A program made the position numbers and the translations under genes. Of a stretch of DNA of 64,000 nucleotides, positions 35,945 through 45,534 are shown piece by piece. The stretch is from Lysinibacter sp. HNR (GTDB taxonomy: Bacteria; Actinomycetota; Actinomycetes; Actinomycetales; Microbacteriaceae): assembly GCF_029760935.1 (NCBI RefSeq), contig NZ_CP121684.1:62001-126000 (forward strand), read 5' to 3'. Every line of letters starts with the position of its first letter. Within the stretch, counting starts at the first letter, position 1. The notes beneath the pieces are model-generated. The model had not been told where the DNA came from. It ran no database searches and saw only the letters and a list, made by a program, of their open reading frames with translations.

Positions 35945-36001
35945 GGCTGAGCCCCACCTCTCGACTCCGCACGGTGGCGGGGTGAAAGGCGGGGCTCAGC
36001 C
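35945..36001 (-). terminator. Terminator of the 2307-residue surface protein gene
   Basis: Perfect 11-bp arms GGCTGAGCCCC/GGGGCTCAGCC (35945-35955 and 35991-36001) enclose a smaller hairpin. They lie 40 bp behind the stop codon, without a long T-run. Confidence 0.6.
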
Positions 36002-36040
36002 ATTGGGTACCGAGCTGTTGTTGCCGATACCCGGTATTTA

Positions 36041-39000
36041 TTACCGCTGGCGGCTCCGTGTTCTTGCCACGGTTAGTATGAGACCGAGGATGAGGAGGGC
36101 GGTTGCTCCGAGGGCAAGGCTCGTTGCCGAGCTTCCCGTTGTTGCGAGGTCGCGCCCTTCACCGTTATCACGCGCGAGTGGTTCGGCGGTCTTGGGTATT
36201 TTCTCGCCGGGCGTCACAGTCTCAGGAGCTTCCTTCTCGCTGGGTGTATCTGTCTCCGGGGTCTCTATTTCCGGAGTCTCGCCACCGGGGTTCTCGCCAC
36301 CGGGGTTCTCGCCACCGGGAGTCTCCTCATCCCCGATGGCCAGCGGAACCGCAACATCGTCCCAGGCCTCAATATCGTTTCCGTCGGGGGTTGTGCCCAC
36401 CGCGGTGGCTTCGTTATAAACCCGTTCCGCGTCGAGGTCGTCCTGGGTCAGCGCGTAGCTGGCCGAGGCGAGAACAACCTCGCCCGGAGCGAGAACTCCC
36501 GGGGCAAGCGGGTTAGGCCACTGGTATTCGATGTGTGAGAGCCCGGCCAGGTCGTCAAGGATGCGAACATCATTCAGCACGATCGACTCGGTGTCTGCCA
36601 CCACAAAGTTGAAGGTGACGATGTCACCCACCTGAGCGTACGGGGTTGAGACGGCCGAGTCATCCGCCGTCTTGATGAGTGTCATCGGGGTGTCTTCGAC
36701 GACTTCTCCGGGGGCAAGCAGGTCAATGGTCACGGAGTCCTGATCGCTCACCTCCGTATCGTCCGGTGCTGTTCCACGGACGGTTGCCGTGTTGGGCAGG
36801 GTTTCCGCGTCAACGTCGTCTTGCGTCACCGTGTACTCCGCGGTTGCCGTCACGAACTCTGCCGGGGCAAGCACACCGGCACTGCTCGGCCACTCGTAGG
36901 TGAGCTCCGACAGGCCCTGAAGCGGGTCGGAGATCACCACGTCGTTCAGGGTGACGTTGCCGGTGTTCACGGCAAGCAGCGTGTACGTGATAGTGTCTCC
37001 CGCAACAAGAGCGTCGCCCGGTCCGCTTCCCGTGTAGTTCGCGCTCTTTGAGAGCACGATGTTCGGGGTGAGGGAGTACGGGATGCGCACTCCCGAGACG
37101 GGGGATTCCGCAGCGGGGAACCACTGGCTCACCAGTGCCATCTGTGCGGTTACCGCAGCGCTGTTCCAGCTAAAGGTGTTCTGTTGGAGGCTCTGCGAGG
37201 CGGCGCCGCTCGCGACGCTGCTCGTGAGGTTGCCCGGGGCACCGCGCGAGCTGAGGCCCGAAGCGTCATCCACCTTGCCGGCGGGAAGTACGCTCGACGG
37301 GGTCGTCATCTGGAACTCAACAACCACATATTCTCCACCGAGCAGGGGTGTAGCGGGATCGAAACGGAGGTCCGCCCCCAGCGCCCTGGTGTTCTCGTCG
37401 GGGGTGGTTCCCCACTCTGCCGTGGCGCACTCGAGGGTGGAGAGGCCCGCGACCGCGTCGGGTATGAGCTGGCAGGCATCCTGCACGCTGGAGTAGTGGA
37501 ACTCTCCGCCCACGAGGGTCGCGTCACCGCGGGCACCCAGGCCTATTGCCTCGGAACCCGTGACCACGCGCGCCGAACCCGGCACAAAGGTGGGGGTCCA
37601 GTCGGAGCCGCGCTGTGCACTGAGCACTGTGCCACGGTCGTTGTTTCCGGGTAGCTCGTCGACAAAACGCAGCGCGGGCACGGCGCTATTTCCCGAGTTG
37701 ATAAGTTTCAGACGGTAGGTGAGGGTCTCCTCGTGGGAGCTTCCGATCACGCAGGGGTTACGCACCCACGAACCGTCACTCCACCCGGCGCGGGTGGTGA
37801 TGTCGCACTCCTGGCCCGTGCGGGTCTGCGAGGTATCTGAGCCCTCGAGAAGATACGACTCAACCCGGGCGGAGTCACTGCGCAGCGACGTTACGCTGGA
37901 CGTTGCACGGCAGGCTCTGTCGGTGGAGGTTTCGGTGCCGCAGACGAGGGATGTGGGCGAGCCGGTAATACCGCCCGCAAGAACACGCGCCTCGTTTACC
38001 TCGGTGATTCCCGCGGGGGTACCGTCGGCCACCTGCAGGGGCACCTTGAGCACCACGGATTCTCCCCGCTTAATCTGGGTTCCCTCGGGCCAGGTCCACT
38101 GCAACTGGGTCTGGCCGTTTGAGTTCTGCGTGGCCGTCATGGTGGGAGTGGTTGATACTCCCGCGGGTGCGGAGACGACGCTCCACTCCCGGTCGGAGTC
38201 CGCGGCGTTGTAGCTGAGTCCGGCGGGCAGCGTGTCGATGATGCTCAGGTCGTAGATATGACTCAGCGCGGCAAGGCGACTCTGGTTGGTCACGACCAGG
38301 TAGAAATCTGCCCAGGAGCCCGGGTTCACAACGCCCGTCAGGGGTCCGGTGTTTGCGACGGAATCGTATGATCCCGTGAACTTACGGATCAGCGGATCGG
38401 GTGATCCCGTTTGCACGAATGTTTGGGAAGGGTCCGCCACCATGCGAGCGACGGGAGCTGCAAAGGTTCCCACATAGGAGGCCCCGGCGGCGCGTCCCGG
38501 AATAATCCACTCGGTCTTACCCTCGGGGAGGAGGGTGGCCGGTGCCCGCTCGGAAGGGTCGGTACGGAGCGCCTCACGCAGGTGAGTAGTGAACACTATA
38601 TTCGCGGTTGCCCCTATCTCGATGCGTGATTGAAGCATTTCGCTCCCGTTTATCTGCACCCGGAATCCCGTTATCTCTTCCCAGGTTCGTGGGCCGTCTC
38701 CGGTCTGTGGAAGGGTGATGACAACACTTTTTTGGGTCCGTATCTCGGGCGACCACTTACCGTCGGTGCCGCGCAGCCACACGCTGGCGCTTGACGCTCC
38801 TGCGGGGTAGCTCACGAGCAGCCAACCCAGATTGGTTGAGTCGAAGAGGCCGCCCCGTTCCAATTCAAACCCGTCGGGGTCGCTGTTTGGCCACGAGGCA
38901 TCATCGAGCAGGTCGCTCGTGCTAGCCAGACGCATATTCGTCACCGGAACATTTCCGGCGTTGGTAGCTCTAATCCGAAACTGACTCATACCACCGGTAC

Positions 39001-42000
39001 CGTCGCGGTAGAGGCTGGTGTTGTTGTCCTGAATTGACACGGCAATGGAACTGTCGAGCACATCGAGCGCTATGGTGCCTTTTGCATCGTGGCTTTCGAG
39101 GGTTAACCCTTCCCAGCGCATCTCATAGTGGGCATTTACCTGAGCGGTCTGGCTCACTTTTGTCTCGGGCGTTTGGTACGCCCCGTCAATGCGATCACCG
39201 GACGCAAGGTGCAGCGGTTCTCCCTCAATAAAAGAGTACGCGTACCCGTCCCGCACCTCGGCGCGAAGCTCCGTCTGGATCACCACGCGGCTCTGCACGG
39301 TGGTTGCATCGGCTTTTACGCCAATGTATTTTCCGTCTTCTTTCCACCGCACGTAAACACCCACGATGTCTTCCCACCGATTTGCGGGCGGGCTCATCTG
39401 GGCGACCGAGGTACCAACTGGAACCTGGATTACCTGGGTTGTTCCATCCGCATAGTGGTAGGTGATTTCCGCGGCCACCTTCAGCTCTGCGGGGGTGCCC
39501 GTGGCGGGGGCGTTGTTCCTGTCGGGCCACACCATTGACGTGATTCCCCGGAAAGCGGTGATCGCAAAGGGGTTGGTACCCCCGGCGGGCTCTCCCCCGA
39601 TTCCCACCTCAAGGGACTCTACCCCCACGGGAACGCTTCCCGTGGCACCCCACTGATCCTCCGGAGCAACGTTGGCTGCGCCCATCGCGGTTTTGTTGGA
39701 GGCTTCAAGGGAAATTTCCGAGCGGGTGCCGGTCTGAGCTACCAGGGCGTTATTACCGCCGGTGGCGCTCCAATCAACCGAGGCATCCCCAAACAAGCGA
39801 TCAGGGCCGTACACCAGGTAGTTTACCCCTGCGCTGAAACCGTCCGACCAGTCCACGCCGTCTGTTGTGGAGGATACCGCCAGGACGTTCCGGTACGAGG
39901 TTCCTGTCAGGCTGCCGGTGATCTTTGAGGAGGGATTACTGAGGTAGGTGTCGCGCAGGATCACGTCGAGCGTCACGATAAAAGCGCCGTGAGGTTGGAG
40001 CTTTTGCGAATCATCCGTGCGCGATAGCTCAACCTGAACGTCGTAGACATTCTTCAGGGCGTCGGCGTTCAGCGGTTCCGACCAGGTAACGTCGCGTTTT
40101 TCCCACCAGATATTCCTGTAGGCGGTGCTCTGGGAGTCTTCAATCTCGGCAGCGCTCAGAGTTTTTCCGTCTATCTCGGTGGGTCCCGTCACGGTTCCGC
40201 GCGGGCCAACGGGGTTTCCGTCCCGGTCGAGGAAACGCACGGTGAGGACCTGATCTGGTCCGACCCGGGCATCTCGCAGACCGCTCACCCGGAAAATGTC
40301 AAGAGAGGAGGAGTCTCTTCCGCCGTCTGAGACGCGAACTTTGGTCACGCTTTCTCCCACAGGGTTTGCGGCCAGAATGAAAGAGGTCTCGGATGATTGG
40401 CCCTGAACCCCGGACACCGGTGCATCTTCGGCATAGGTCTTCACTACTGAGGTGTTGGGTTCATTGACGAGGAAGAGCGTGTCGCTTCCGGTTGCGGTGG
40501 CGAGGTTGGTGCCCGTTCCCAGCTCGGCGGTGTTGCCCACCGCGTAGAGGCCGGGGGTCTCCGTCTGCCCAATGTTTTGGGGGGTGACGGGGGCCTGGTT
40601 GTTCACCAGGTTGTCACGAAACTTCACCGTGATTCCCTTGGGGGTCTCACAGGAGACAGAGAGCGGAAAGAGTCCACTTGTGGGAACAACCGTGTACTCA
40701 ATACCAACGATGAGGCCAAGGTCCATCCCTTGCTGGTACGCAACCTTGGTGACGGTGGTGGGAGATTGGATGCTATCCACGACCCACACCATGAGCGCGG
40801 TTGTACTGCCCACATTATTGCCACCACCAGTCACACAGGCCACGGGGGCATTGGGAAGGGCGCTGAAGCGGGTGGAGTTAAAGGGGTTTGAACCCAAGTT
40901 CTCCAGGGTCGGCACCACCTGCGGGTCGGTCAGCGTGAATCCGGGTGACCCCTGAGGTTCGGTGGCGCTCTCGAAGGGTCCAGTCCAGGCTCTCAGAAGG
41001 AAGCTATGGTTGGTAAAGTTCTGCGGACTTAAGGATGGGTTGTAGATATCCCCGGCCCGAGCCACTCCCGTGAGGGGGTAGGACACCCGCTCGCTTCGTG
41101 TGCCAAACTCCTTATCCAGGTTTGCGCCATACTGTGGCTTAACAATGTCCAGGTACGCGTTCTCGGTGAAGATCTCAGAAATTCTGGCACCCGTCAAGGC
41201 CACGGCATCGATCTTTGCGGCGCTAAAGATGCGGGTGGTGCCCGGGTTGGCCGGGGGTGCCGCGATGGCGTCTCCGGTTGTGGGGTGAGCGTCCCTTAGC
41301 GTCGATTGGAAAGTGATTGTTGCGGCACAGTTTTCATTCAGCTCGCACTCGCCGAGGATTCCTCCGTTCGGGGCTGCACTGAAAACCACCGCGACTCCGG
41401 TGACCTCGGCGAGGGGACGTCCGTCCGCCTCGCTGCCGGGAACGGCTTGCCCGAGCGCGAACTCCTGTACGGAACCCGCGTGGGGAGCCGTCGCGTAGTT
41501 GTACTGAATGGTTGCGGACGCTGCGCCCTGCGGAAACACGATAGTGGGAACCGCGGAGAGCGCCTGGTAGTTAAAGTAGTCGTTATACGCCGTGGAGTTG
41601 ATCACGGTGATGGAGGCCAGGGCGGGAGCGCCCTCGTTGGACACCCGTGTGGTGGCGGTCAGGGCCTCACCCGATCCGTAGACGGAGGTGTTTTCCCCGG
41701 ATGCCGTCACCCACGAAAACGAACGTCCGATGGAGGGCACCAGCGCCTGCACGGTGATATCACTCTGTACGGATAGCGTGTCGGTGGGGCTTGTGGCGGG
41801 CGCACTGTTCTGCACCGTGTTAGTGACAAGCGCTGTTTCTCGAACCAGTCGTGACGCCACGCTCGGGTCGATAATCGCGCCACCGCCGCGGAGCCGGTCC
41901 CGCAGCTGGTAGTCGGCAGTGACCTGAACGGTGCGCTCGGCGGCGCTCGCCACGTATCGATCGGGGATACCGTTTAGCGTCACCGTGTAACCGATTGCGT

Positions 42001-42964
42001 TCTCCGGGGCCGCTGTGTGAAGCGCCCGCTCGGCGTTTTGTCCCGTTTCCGCGGGGAGGTCAACCCGGGTGGTGCTGCCGTTGGCGAGGACGAACTCGAC
42101 ACTGGCACCGCCTGGGTTTCGATCCAGGTGGATGTTATTCAGATCAAACGCTTCCGAGGCGTTCACACTGGGTGCGGTTACCGGAGCGGTTCCCGGTACC
42201 CGGATCTCAAGCGAATTGGTGGCGTTTGAGGAGGCCGTCACCGAGGTGGTGGTTGATACCTTGCCCTGGGTTCCGTCAAGGAGAGTGCTTTGTGACCAGC
42301 TGTGCTCCGCAGCGGCCAGAGCGGGTTCTGAGTACACCCGCAGGGTGATATCGGTCTGTGCGGTGACGCGACTCGTGTTTCCGTCCTCACCCGCCACGAG
42401 CACCGCCCGGGCGGTGCTGGTTTGAGCATCGAGCGAGGCGGGAACGTAGTTCTTAAACCGCACGGGGAGGTAGAGAATAGATGTCCCGGCGAGGCTGCCC
42501 CAGGTGACCGTAACGGTGGAGCCGTCCTCGGGATTTTCTGCGGGAGCGTGGGTAAAACTGACCCCGTCGGGCACCGCAAACTCTTCGGAGAGGAACTCCA
42601 TCTCGGCGGGTAGGGTGTTGACCAGGGTGGCCGGTCCGCAGCCGTTTGGATCCGGGCATCCCACGCTTGCAGCGTAGGTGAGCGTTGAACCGGATCTAAC
42701 CTCCGTGAGTGTGGTTCCGGTTTCAAGATCGACCGGCGACAGCGAGAGTACAATCTCCGGCCCCGCCACGGTCTGCTGTGGAGCGGGCGGATCTGCCTCG
42801 GATGCCGAGGATGGTGGCGTGTTCTGGAGCGCAAGCGCGGGGTTTTCCTGTGTGAGGGGGAACGCCCCCATACCGAGCAGCGTAATCACTCCGAGAGCTA
42901 TACTTTTTCTTGCAAATTTTTGCTTCTGAACACGCTTGTGTGCTCCCCTGAAAGAAACAGGCAC
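36041..42964 (-). CDS. Very large LAxTG-anchored surface protein with DUF11/DUF7507-type repeats
   Basis: A 2307-residue exported wall protein. The N-terminus has a basic, YSIRK-like signal ('FARKSIALGVITLLGMGAFP', cleavage near ALA at about 45). The body is a long string of Ig-like, Thr/Ser/Val-rich beta domains ('TTLTEVRSGSTLTYAASVG', 'YSPTG'-like turns), including a DUF11-type region ('FYLVVTNQSRLAALSHIYDL'). Two DUF7507 repeats follow at about 1975-2200 ('DTITYTLLAVNTGNVTLNDV'). A Pro/Glu stalk with GGENP repeats leads to LATTG (about 2273), a membrane segment and an Arg-rich tail. GTG start. Likely an adhesin or stalk protein; partner unknown. Confidence 0.85.
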   Translation of the reverse strand: MPVSFRGAHKRVQKQKFARKSIALGVITLLGMGAFPLTQENPALALQNTPPSSASEADPPAPQQTVAGPEIVLSLSPVDLETGTTLTEVRSGSTLTYAASVGCPDPNGCGPATLVNTLPAEMEFLSEEFAVPDGVSFTHAPAENPEDGSTVTVTWGSLAGTSILYLPVRFKNYVPASLDAQTSTARAVLVAGEDGNTSRVTAQTDITLRVYSEPALAAAEHSWSQSTLLDGTQGKVSTTTSVTASSNATNSLEIRVPGTAPVTAPSVNASEAFDLNNIHLDRNPGGASVEFVLANGSTTRVDLPAETGQNAERALHTAAPENAIGYTVTLNGIPDRYVASAAERTVQVTADYQLRDRLRGGGAIIDPSVASRLVRETALVTNTVQNSAPATSPTDTLSVQSDITVQALVPSIGRSFSWVTASGENTSVYGSGEALTATTRVSNEGAPALASITVINSTAYNDYFNYQALSAVPTIVFPQGAASATIQYNYATAPHAGSVQEFALGQAVPGSEADGRPLAEVTGVAVVFSAAPNGGILGECELNENCAATITFQSTLRDAHPTTGDAIAAPPANPGTTRIFSAAKIDAVALTGARISEIFTENAYLDIVKPQYGANLDKEFGTRSERVSYPLTGVARAGDIYNPSLSPQNFTNHSFLLRAWTGPFESATEPQGSPGFTLTDPQVVPTLENLGSNPFNSTRFSALPNAPVACVTGGGNNVGSTTALMVWVVDSIQSPTTVTKVAYQQGMDLGLIVGIEYTVVPTSGLFPLSVSCETPKGITVKFRDNLVNNQAPVTPQNIGQTETPGLYAVGNTAELGTGTNLATATGSDTLFLVNEPNTSVVKTYAEDAPVSGVQGQSSETSFILAANPVGESVTKVRVSDGGRDSSSLDIFRVSGLRDARVGPDQVLTVRFLDRDGNPVGPRGTVTGPTEIDGKTLSAAEIEDSQSTAYRNIWWEKRDVTWSEPLNADALKNVYDVQVELSRTDDSQKLQPHGAFIVTLDVILRDTYLSNPSSKITGSLTGTSYRNVLAVSSTTDGVDWSDGFSAGVNYLVYGPDRLFGDASVDWSATGGNNALVAQTGTRSEISLEASNKTAMGAANVAPEDQWGATGSVPVGVESLEVGIGGEPAGGTNPFAITAFRGITSMVWPDRNNAPATGTPAELKVAAEITYHYADGTTQVIQVPVGTSVAQMSPPANRWEDIVGVYVRWKEDGKYIGVKADATTVQSRVVIQTELRAEVRDGYAYSFIEGEPLHLASGDRIDGAYQTPETKVSQTAQVNAHYEMRWEGLTLESHDAKGTIALDVLDSSIAVSIQDNNTSLYRDGTGGMSQFRIRATNAGNVPVTNMRLASTSDLLDDASWPNSDPDGFELERGGLFDSTNLGWLLVSYPAGASSASVWLRGTDGKWSPEIRTQKSVVITLPQTGDGPRTWEEITGFRVQINGSEMLQSRIEIGATANIVFTTHLREALRTDPSERAPATLLPEGKTEWIIPGRAAGASYVGTFAAPVARMVADPSQTFVQTGSPDPLIRKFTGSYDSVANTGPLTGVVNPGSWADFYLVVTNQSRLAALSHIYDLSIIDTLPAGLSYNAADSDREWSVVSAPAGVSTTPTMTATQNSNGQTQLQWTWPEGTQIKRGESVVLKVPLQVADGTPAGITEVNEARVLAGGITGSPTSLVCGTETSTDRACRATSSVTSLRSDSARVESYLLEGSDTSQTRTGQECDITTRAGWSDGSWVRNPCVIGSSHEETLTYRLKLINSGNSAVPALRFVDELPGNNDRGTVLSAQRGSDWTPTFVPGSARVVTGSEAIGLGARGDATLVGGEFHYSSVQDACQLIPDAVAGLSTLECATAEWGTTPDENTRALGADLRFDPATPLLGGEYVVVEFQMTTPSSVLPAGKVDDASGLSSRGAPGNLTSSVASGAASQSLQQNTFSWNSAAVTAQMALVSQWFPAAESPVSGVRIPYSLTPNIVLSKSANYTGSGPGDALVAGDTITYTLLAVNTGNVTLNDVVISDPLQGLSELTYEWPSSAGVLAPAEFVTATAEYTVTQDDVDAETLPNTATVRGTAPDDTEVSDQDSVTIDLLAPGEVVEDTPMTLIKTADDSAVSTPYAQVGDIVTFNFVVADTESIVLNDVRILDDLAGLSHIEYQWPNPLAPGVLAPGEVVLASASYALTQDDLDAERVYNEATAVGTTPDGNDIEAWDDVAVPLAIGDEETPGGENPGGENPGGETPEIETPETDTPSEKEAPETVTPGEKIPKTAEPLARDNGEGRDLATTGSSATSLALGATALLILGLILTVARTRSRQR
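36278..36320 (-). repeat. 15-bp tandem repeat coding for GGENP in the wall-spanning stalk
   Basis: Nearly three copies of a 15-bp unit (36278-36292, 36293-36307, partial to 36320). Copy-number change would alter stalk length without breaking the frame. Confidence 0.8.
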
Positions 42965-43261
42965 CCTAATTCATCCTCGTCGTAGTTAAAAGCTCGCAAG
43001 GCCGTTTCCGGACTTTTGAACTCTCCCCCAACTACACCCGTGAAGGATACACGATTAACCTGGGAAATACACGGATTTTTTCTTCCCGGCTGACATCGAA
43101 CTCAAGAACCGATGTCGGGTAACGCTCGGAGTAGTCAGGCAGACTCGTCGCGGTGAGGCTCCCGATGAGGAGAAGGGTAAAGCCGCTCAAAAAGCTGCTG
43201 ATAATTCTCCAGATTCCGATGGTACTCCACATGCACACCATAAAACCCCACGCTAAAAGGG

Positions 43262-43305
43262 ATGGCGCCGCTGCACGTAATGGCGCCGCCGCACGCAATG
43301 GCGAT
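43262..43305. repeat. 18-bp tandem repeat, about 2.4 copies
   Basis: ATGGCGCCG(C/T)...: units at 43262-43279 and 43280-43297 with two differences, then a partial third unit. Confidence 0.7.
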
Positions 43306-43310
43306 CGTCC

Positions 43311-43372
43311 GATGCGCGGCAGCGGATTCCGCATTCCCAAACCGTATCGATGAATAAGTTACGAAACAGTTC
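43311..43372. repeat. About 60-bp dispersed repeat, copy A
   Basis: Shares about 80 % with 46437-46498, including an identical 20-bp core GATGAATAAGTTACGAAACA. The pair brackets the 3-kb segment of nucleoside hydrolase, MmyB-type regulator and alpha/beta hydrolase. Confidence 0.75.
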
Positions 43373-43381
43373 GAAAAGCCT

Positions 43382-44326
43382 TTACGCTCCAAGCGCCGCC
43401 AGGAACCGTTGATGGAACCCTGTGGTGTCCACTCTTCTGACGATTCTGATTGTGCCTGGCGCGGTAGGGTCTTGAGGGGCGGGAAGAAACATCCGCTGAT
43501 CGCTCACGATCTGTCCTCGTGTGAGAGATCCGCGCAGCTCGACCTTAGCTTTCACGAGTTCATATTCTCCGAGCTCGGGTTCTAAGGCAAGAGCCAGAGC
43601 AAGCGGGTCGTGGAGAATACGATCGCGATAGCCAAGAGATTTTTCATACACACGCAGAGAGGAATCCATAATGCGTGTAGCAAATTGAGCGCGCGGATCA
43701 CTGCTTGTTTGGATTGTTTGGATTGCTTTGGCGGTGAGAGCAGTCTGCCGGGTGATCTCCAGCCCCACAAAAAGTACATCCCATGCGGCATCGATAACCA
43801 CCTGGGCGGCCTCCGGGTCGCGCCAAATATTTGCTTCAGCGGTAGCGGTGACATTCCCGGTCACACCTACAGCCCCGCCCGTCACGACAACGTTTTTAAT
43901 GAGCGTCGGGAGTTGTGGCTCCAAAAGCAGCGCAAATGCGATGTTAGTCAGCGGCCCGGTCGCAACCAAACTGAGCTTTTCTGGGTTCTCGCGTGCAAGG
44001 CGCACGATAACAGCAGCGGCCTGGTCTCCGGCAATTGTACGGGCAGAGGGGGTAACTCCGGCATCTCCGAGACCATCCTTACCGTGGATTGCCTCTGCTG
44101 TGCGCAGTGGTTGCGCAAGCGGCCGAGCAGCCCCCAAGAAAACCGGGACATCTTGTTTTTCGAGGAAATCCAGCACGGTGATAGTGTTCCTACTCCCGGT
44201 CTCCACAGGAACGTTTCCGTGGGTGACGGTGCAGGCTACGAAATCTGCGCCGTGGTGCGCTCCGTACATGATGGCCAGAGCGTCATCGATGCCAGTATCA
44301 CAGTCAAAAATAAGAGGTGACGTCAT
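43382..44326 (-). CDS. Inosine/uridine-preferring nucleoside hydrolase
   Basis: A 314-residue enzyme that hydrolyses the N-glycosidic bond of ribonucleosides for base salvage. The calcium-binding signature FDCDTGIDDALA is at residues 8-19, 'HGKDGLGD' near 80, 'ATGPLTNIA' near 120, and 'EANIWRDPEAAQVV' near 165 with the usual Asn and Asp. ATG 44326 follows AAGGAAAA. A decayed C-terminal piece of a close homologue lies at 56221-56295, so this family has been copied or moved within the genome. Confidence 0.93.
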   Translation of the reverse strand: MTSPLIFDCDTGIDDALAIMYGAHHGADFVACTVTHGNVPVETGSRNTITVLDFLEKQDVPVFLGAARPLAQPLRTAEAIHGKDGLGDAGVTPSARTIAGDQAAAVIVRLARENPEKLSLVATGPLTNIAFALLLEPQLPTLIKNVVVTGGAVGVTGNVTATAEANIWRDPEAAQVVIDAAWDVLFVGLEITRQTALTAKAIQTIQTSSDPRAQFATRIMDSSLRVYEKSLGYRDRILHDPLALALALEPELGEYELVKAKVELRGSLTRGQIVSDQRMFLPAPQDPTAPGTIRIVRRVDTTGFHQRFLAALGA

Positions 44327-44586
44327 TTTTCCTTATACCTGCACTCTCTTATCTCCATGATGCTCATACTTTTCTTTTTGTTCTGTGGAGGAAGCGGTGC
44401 TGACGCACTGATCAGTCAAAAATTACTGACGCAAGTGTGCTGAAACATTTAAACCACTTATCCTTACGCGTGTCACGTCAGCATGATTCTTGCTCACTTC
44501 ATCTCAGTAGACCAAAAAGTTAGGCTGATAAAGATAGAGATATTGAACCTGAGACTAGAGGATACATAATGAATGAGTCAATATAA

Positions 44587-44618
44587 TTTACTAGTAAACT
44601 TTCAAATTTACTAGTAAA
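44587..44618. promoter_or_regulatory. Two identical palindromes TTTACTAGTAAA, 20 bp centre to centre
   Basis: Perfect 12-bp palindromes at 44587-44598 and 44607-44618. The 20-bp spacing puts them on the same DNA face, two helical turns apart, just upstream of the regulator's -35 box. This is a typical autoregulatory operator layout for HTH dimers. Confidence 0.7.
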
Positions 44619-44632
44619 TTGTCTGCTTTGTG

Positions 44633-44661
44633 TTTACCCACAATTAGAATGACGGTACGAT
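44633..44661 (+). promoter_or_regulatory. Promoter of the MmyB-type regulator, leaderless
   Basis: TTTACC (44633-44638), a 17-nt spacer and TACGAT (44656-44661), followed by 7 nt and the GTG start at 44669. Confidence 0.6.
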
Positions 44662-44668
44662 CAGGCTT

Positions 44669-45418
44669 GTGACAGCAGCTACACCAATTCTTGCCGCACC
44701 AACTCTCGCTGACTTTTTGCGTTGTGCGCGTCTGCGCAGAAATATTGACAACGATGTTCTTTCGCAAAAAAAGCTTGCTGTTCTTTCGAATGTAAGCGCG
44801 CCTTACATAAATCTCCTTGAGAACAATACTCCAAACGTCAGGAAGCGCCCCTCGAGACAAAAGTTCGCTCAGATATTTTGCGCACTCTCACTCACCCCAG
44901 AAGAAATAGCTCACGCTTACACCCTTGCTGAAATAAAACTTCCCGAGCCAGAAGGGAACACACTTCCAATTTTTGATAGGAGAGAACAAGCCTACATCGA
45001 CCAGCTTAATCCGTCTCTTGCCGGGCTTGTCAATGAATATTGGGACGTTCTCGTCTCTAACGCTTCCTACCGCGATTCCTTTCCTGGCCTTGCAGGAATT
45101 GGCAATATTTTACTGTGGTTTTTCGAGGAAGAATCATCACAAGATGTCATGATGGAATGGGAACTTGAAGCTGAACTAACCGTCTCTTGGCTTCGGAGTA
45201 GAACTGCACTCACTCCAAACAACCCTCGCCTCCTCGCTCTTTTTGAAAGGCTCTCTCAAAACGAGACCTTTATGAAAATGTACTCCAAAACCGGAATCGT
45301 CACTGATCGATCTTCACCAGTGATGCTTCTCAATGGTTCCCGTATTCTCAACGTTCGTCTTTTTCCGCATCCCTCGGAAAAAGGCTTGTTATTATTCCTA
45401 GCCACGGAGGCCTCTTGA
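44669..45418 (+). CDS. XRE family regulator with MmyB-like ligand-binding domain
   Basis: A 249-residue transcription factor. The N-terminal HTH (about 12-85) contains 'LSQKKLAVLSNVSAPYINLLE'; the remaining part ('DQLNPSLAGLVNEYWDVLVSN' to 'LNVRLFPHPSEKGLLLFLATE') fits the MmyB-like PAS-type domain that binds fatty-acid-like ligands in family members. The start is the leaderless GTG at 44669. Such regulators commonly control an adjacent oxidoreductase or hydrolase; here the alpha/beta hydrolase follows 116 bp behind. Lower GC than the surroundings suggests acquisition by transfer. Confidence 0.85.
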   Translation: MTAATPILAAPTLADFLRCARLRRNIDNDVLSQKKLAVLSNVSAPYINLLENNTPNVRKRPSRQKFAQIFCALSLTPEEIAHAYTLAEIKLPEPEGNTLPIFDRREQAYIDQLNPSLAGLVNEYWDVLVSNASYRDSFPGLAGIGNILLWFFEEESSQDVMMEWELEAELTVSWLRSRTALTPNNPRLLALFERLSQNETFMKMYSKTGIVTDRSSPVMLLNGSRILNVRLFPHPSEKGLLLFLATEAS

Positions 45419-45534
45419 CGTGATTTTTCTCAGGCGTTTCCTCGCCGGTAGACCATTGTTCGAGCGTTCAACAACCTTCAAGACGTTAGCCACAACTTGC
45501 CCTACTATTTCTCAACTACTTCGGAACAGGTAAC

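Larger units (their letters stand above)
35597..36040. other. Intergenic region, about 440 bp, two terminators
   Basis: No gene is supported. It contains an inverted repeat TCAAGG-TGG-CCTTGA (about 35630-35644), a reverse-strand terminator (35809-35848) and the terminator of the 2307-residue gene (35945-36001). An open reverse-strand stretch ending near 35617 ('GLWVKTAASRELGVK') could be a scrap of a former gene, with very low confidence. Confidence 0.5.
42965..43381. other. Intergenic region, 417 bp, with short repeats
   Basis: Promoter side of the surface gene and 3' side of the nucleoside hydrolase gene. It holds an 18-bp tandem repeat (43262-43305) and repeat copy A (43311-43372). Short reverse-strand frames with hydrophobic stretches are not accepted as genes. 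Confidence 0.5.
44327..44668. other. Divergent intergenic region with operator and promoter, 342 bp
   Basis: AT-rich compared with its neighbours. It holds the paired palindromes (44587-44618) and the -35/-10 of the MmyB-type regulator (44633-44661). The nucleoside hydrolase promoter must also lie here. Confidence 0.55.

Noticed and set aside
35629-36003. 124-codon reverse frame next to lysin 2
   Set aside because: Crosses two terminator hairpins; sequence is low in structure and unlike a protein.
43032-43392. Small reverse frames with two hydrophobic stretches between the surface gene and nucleoside hydrolase
   Set aside because: They run through the 18-bp repeat and the dispersed repeat, lack a ribosome site and look like chance frames. 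A remnant membrane gene cannot be excluded.
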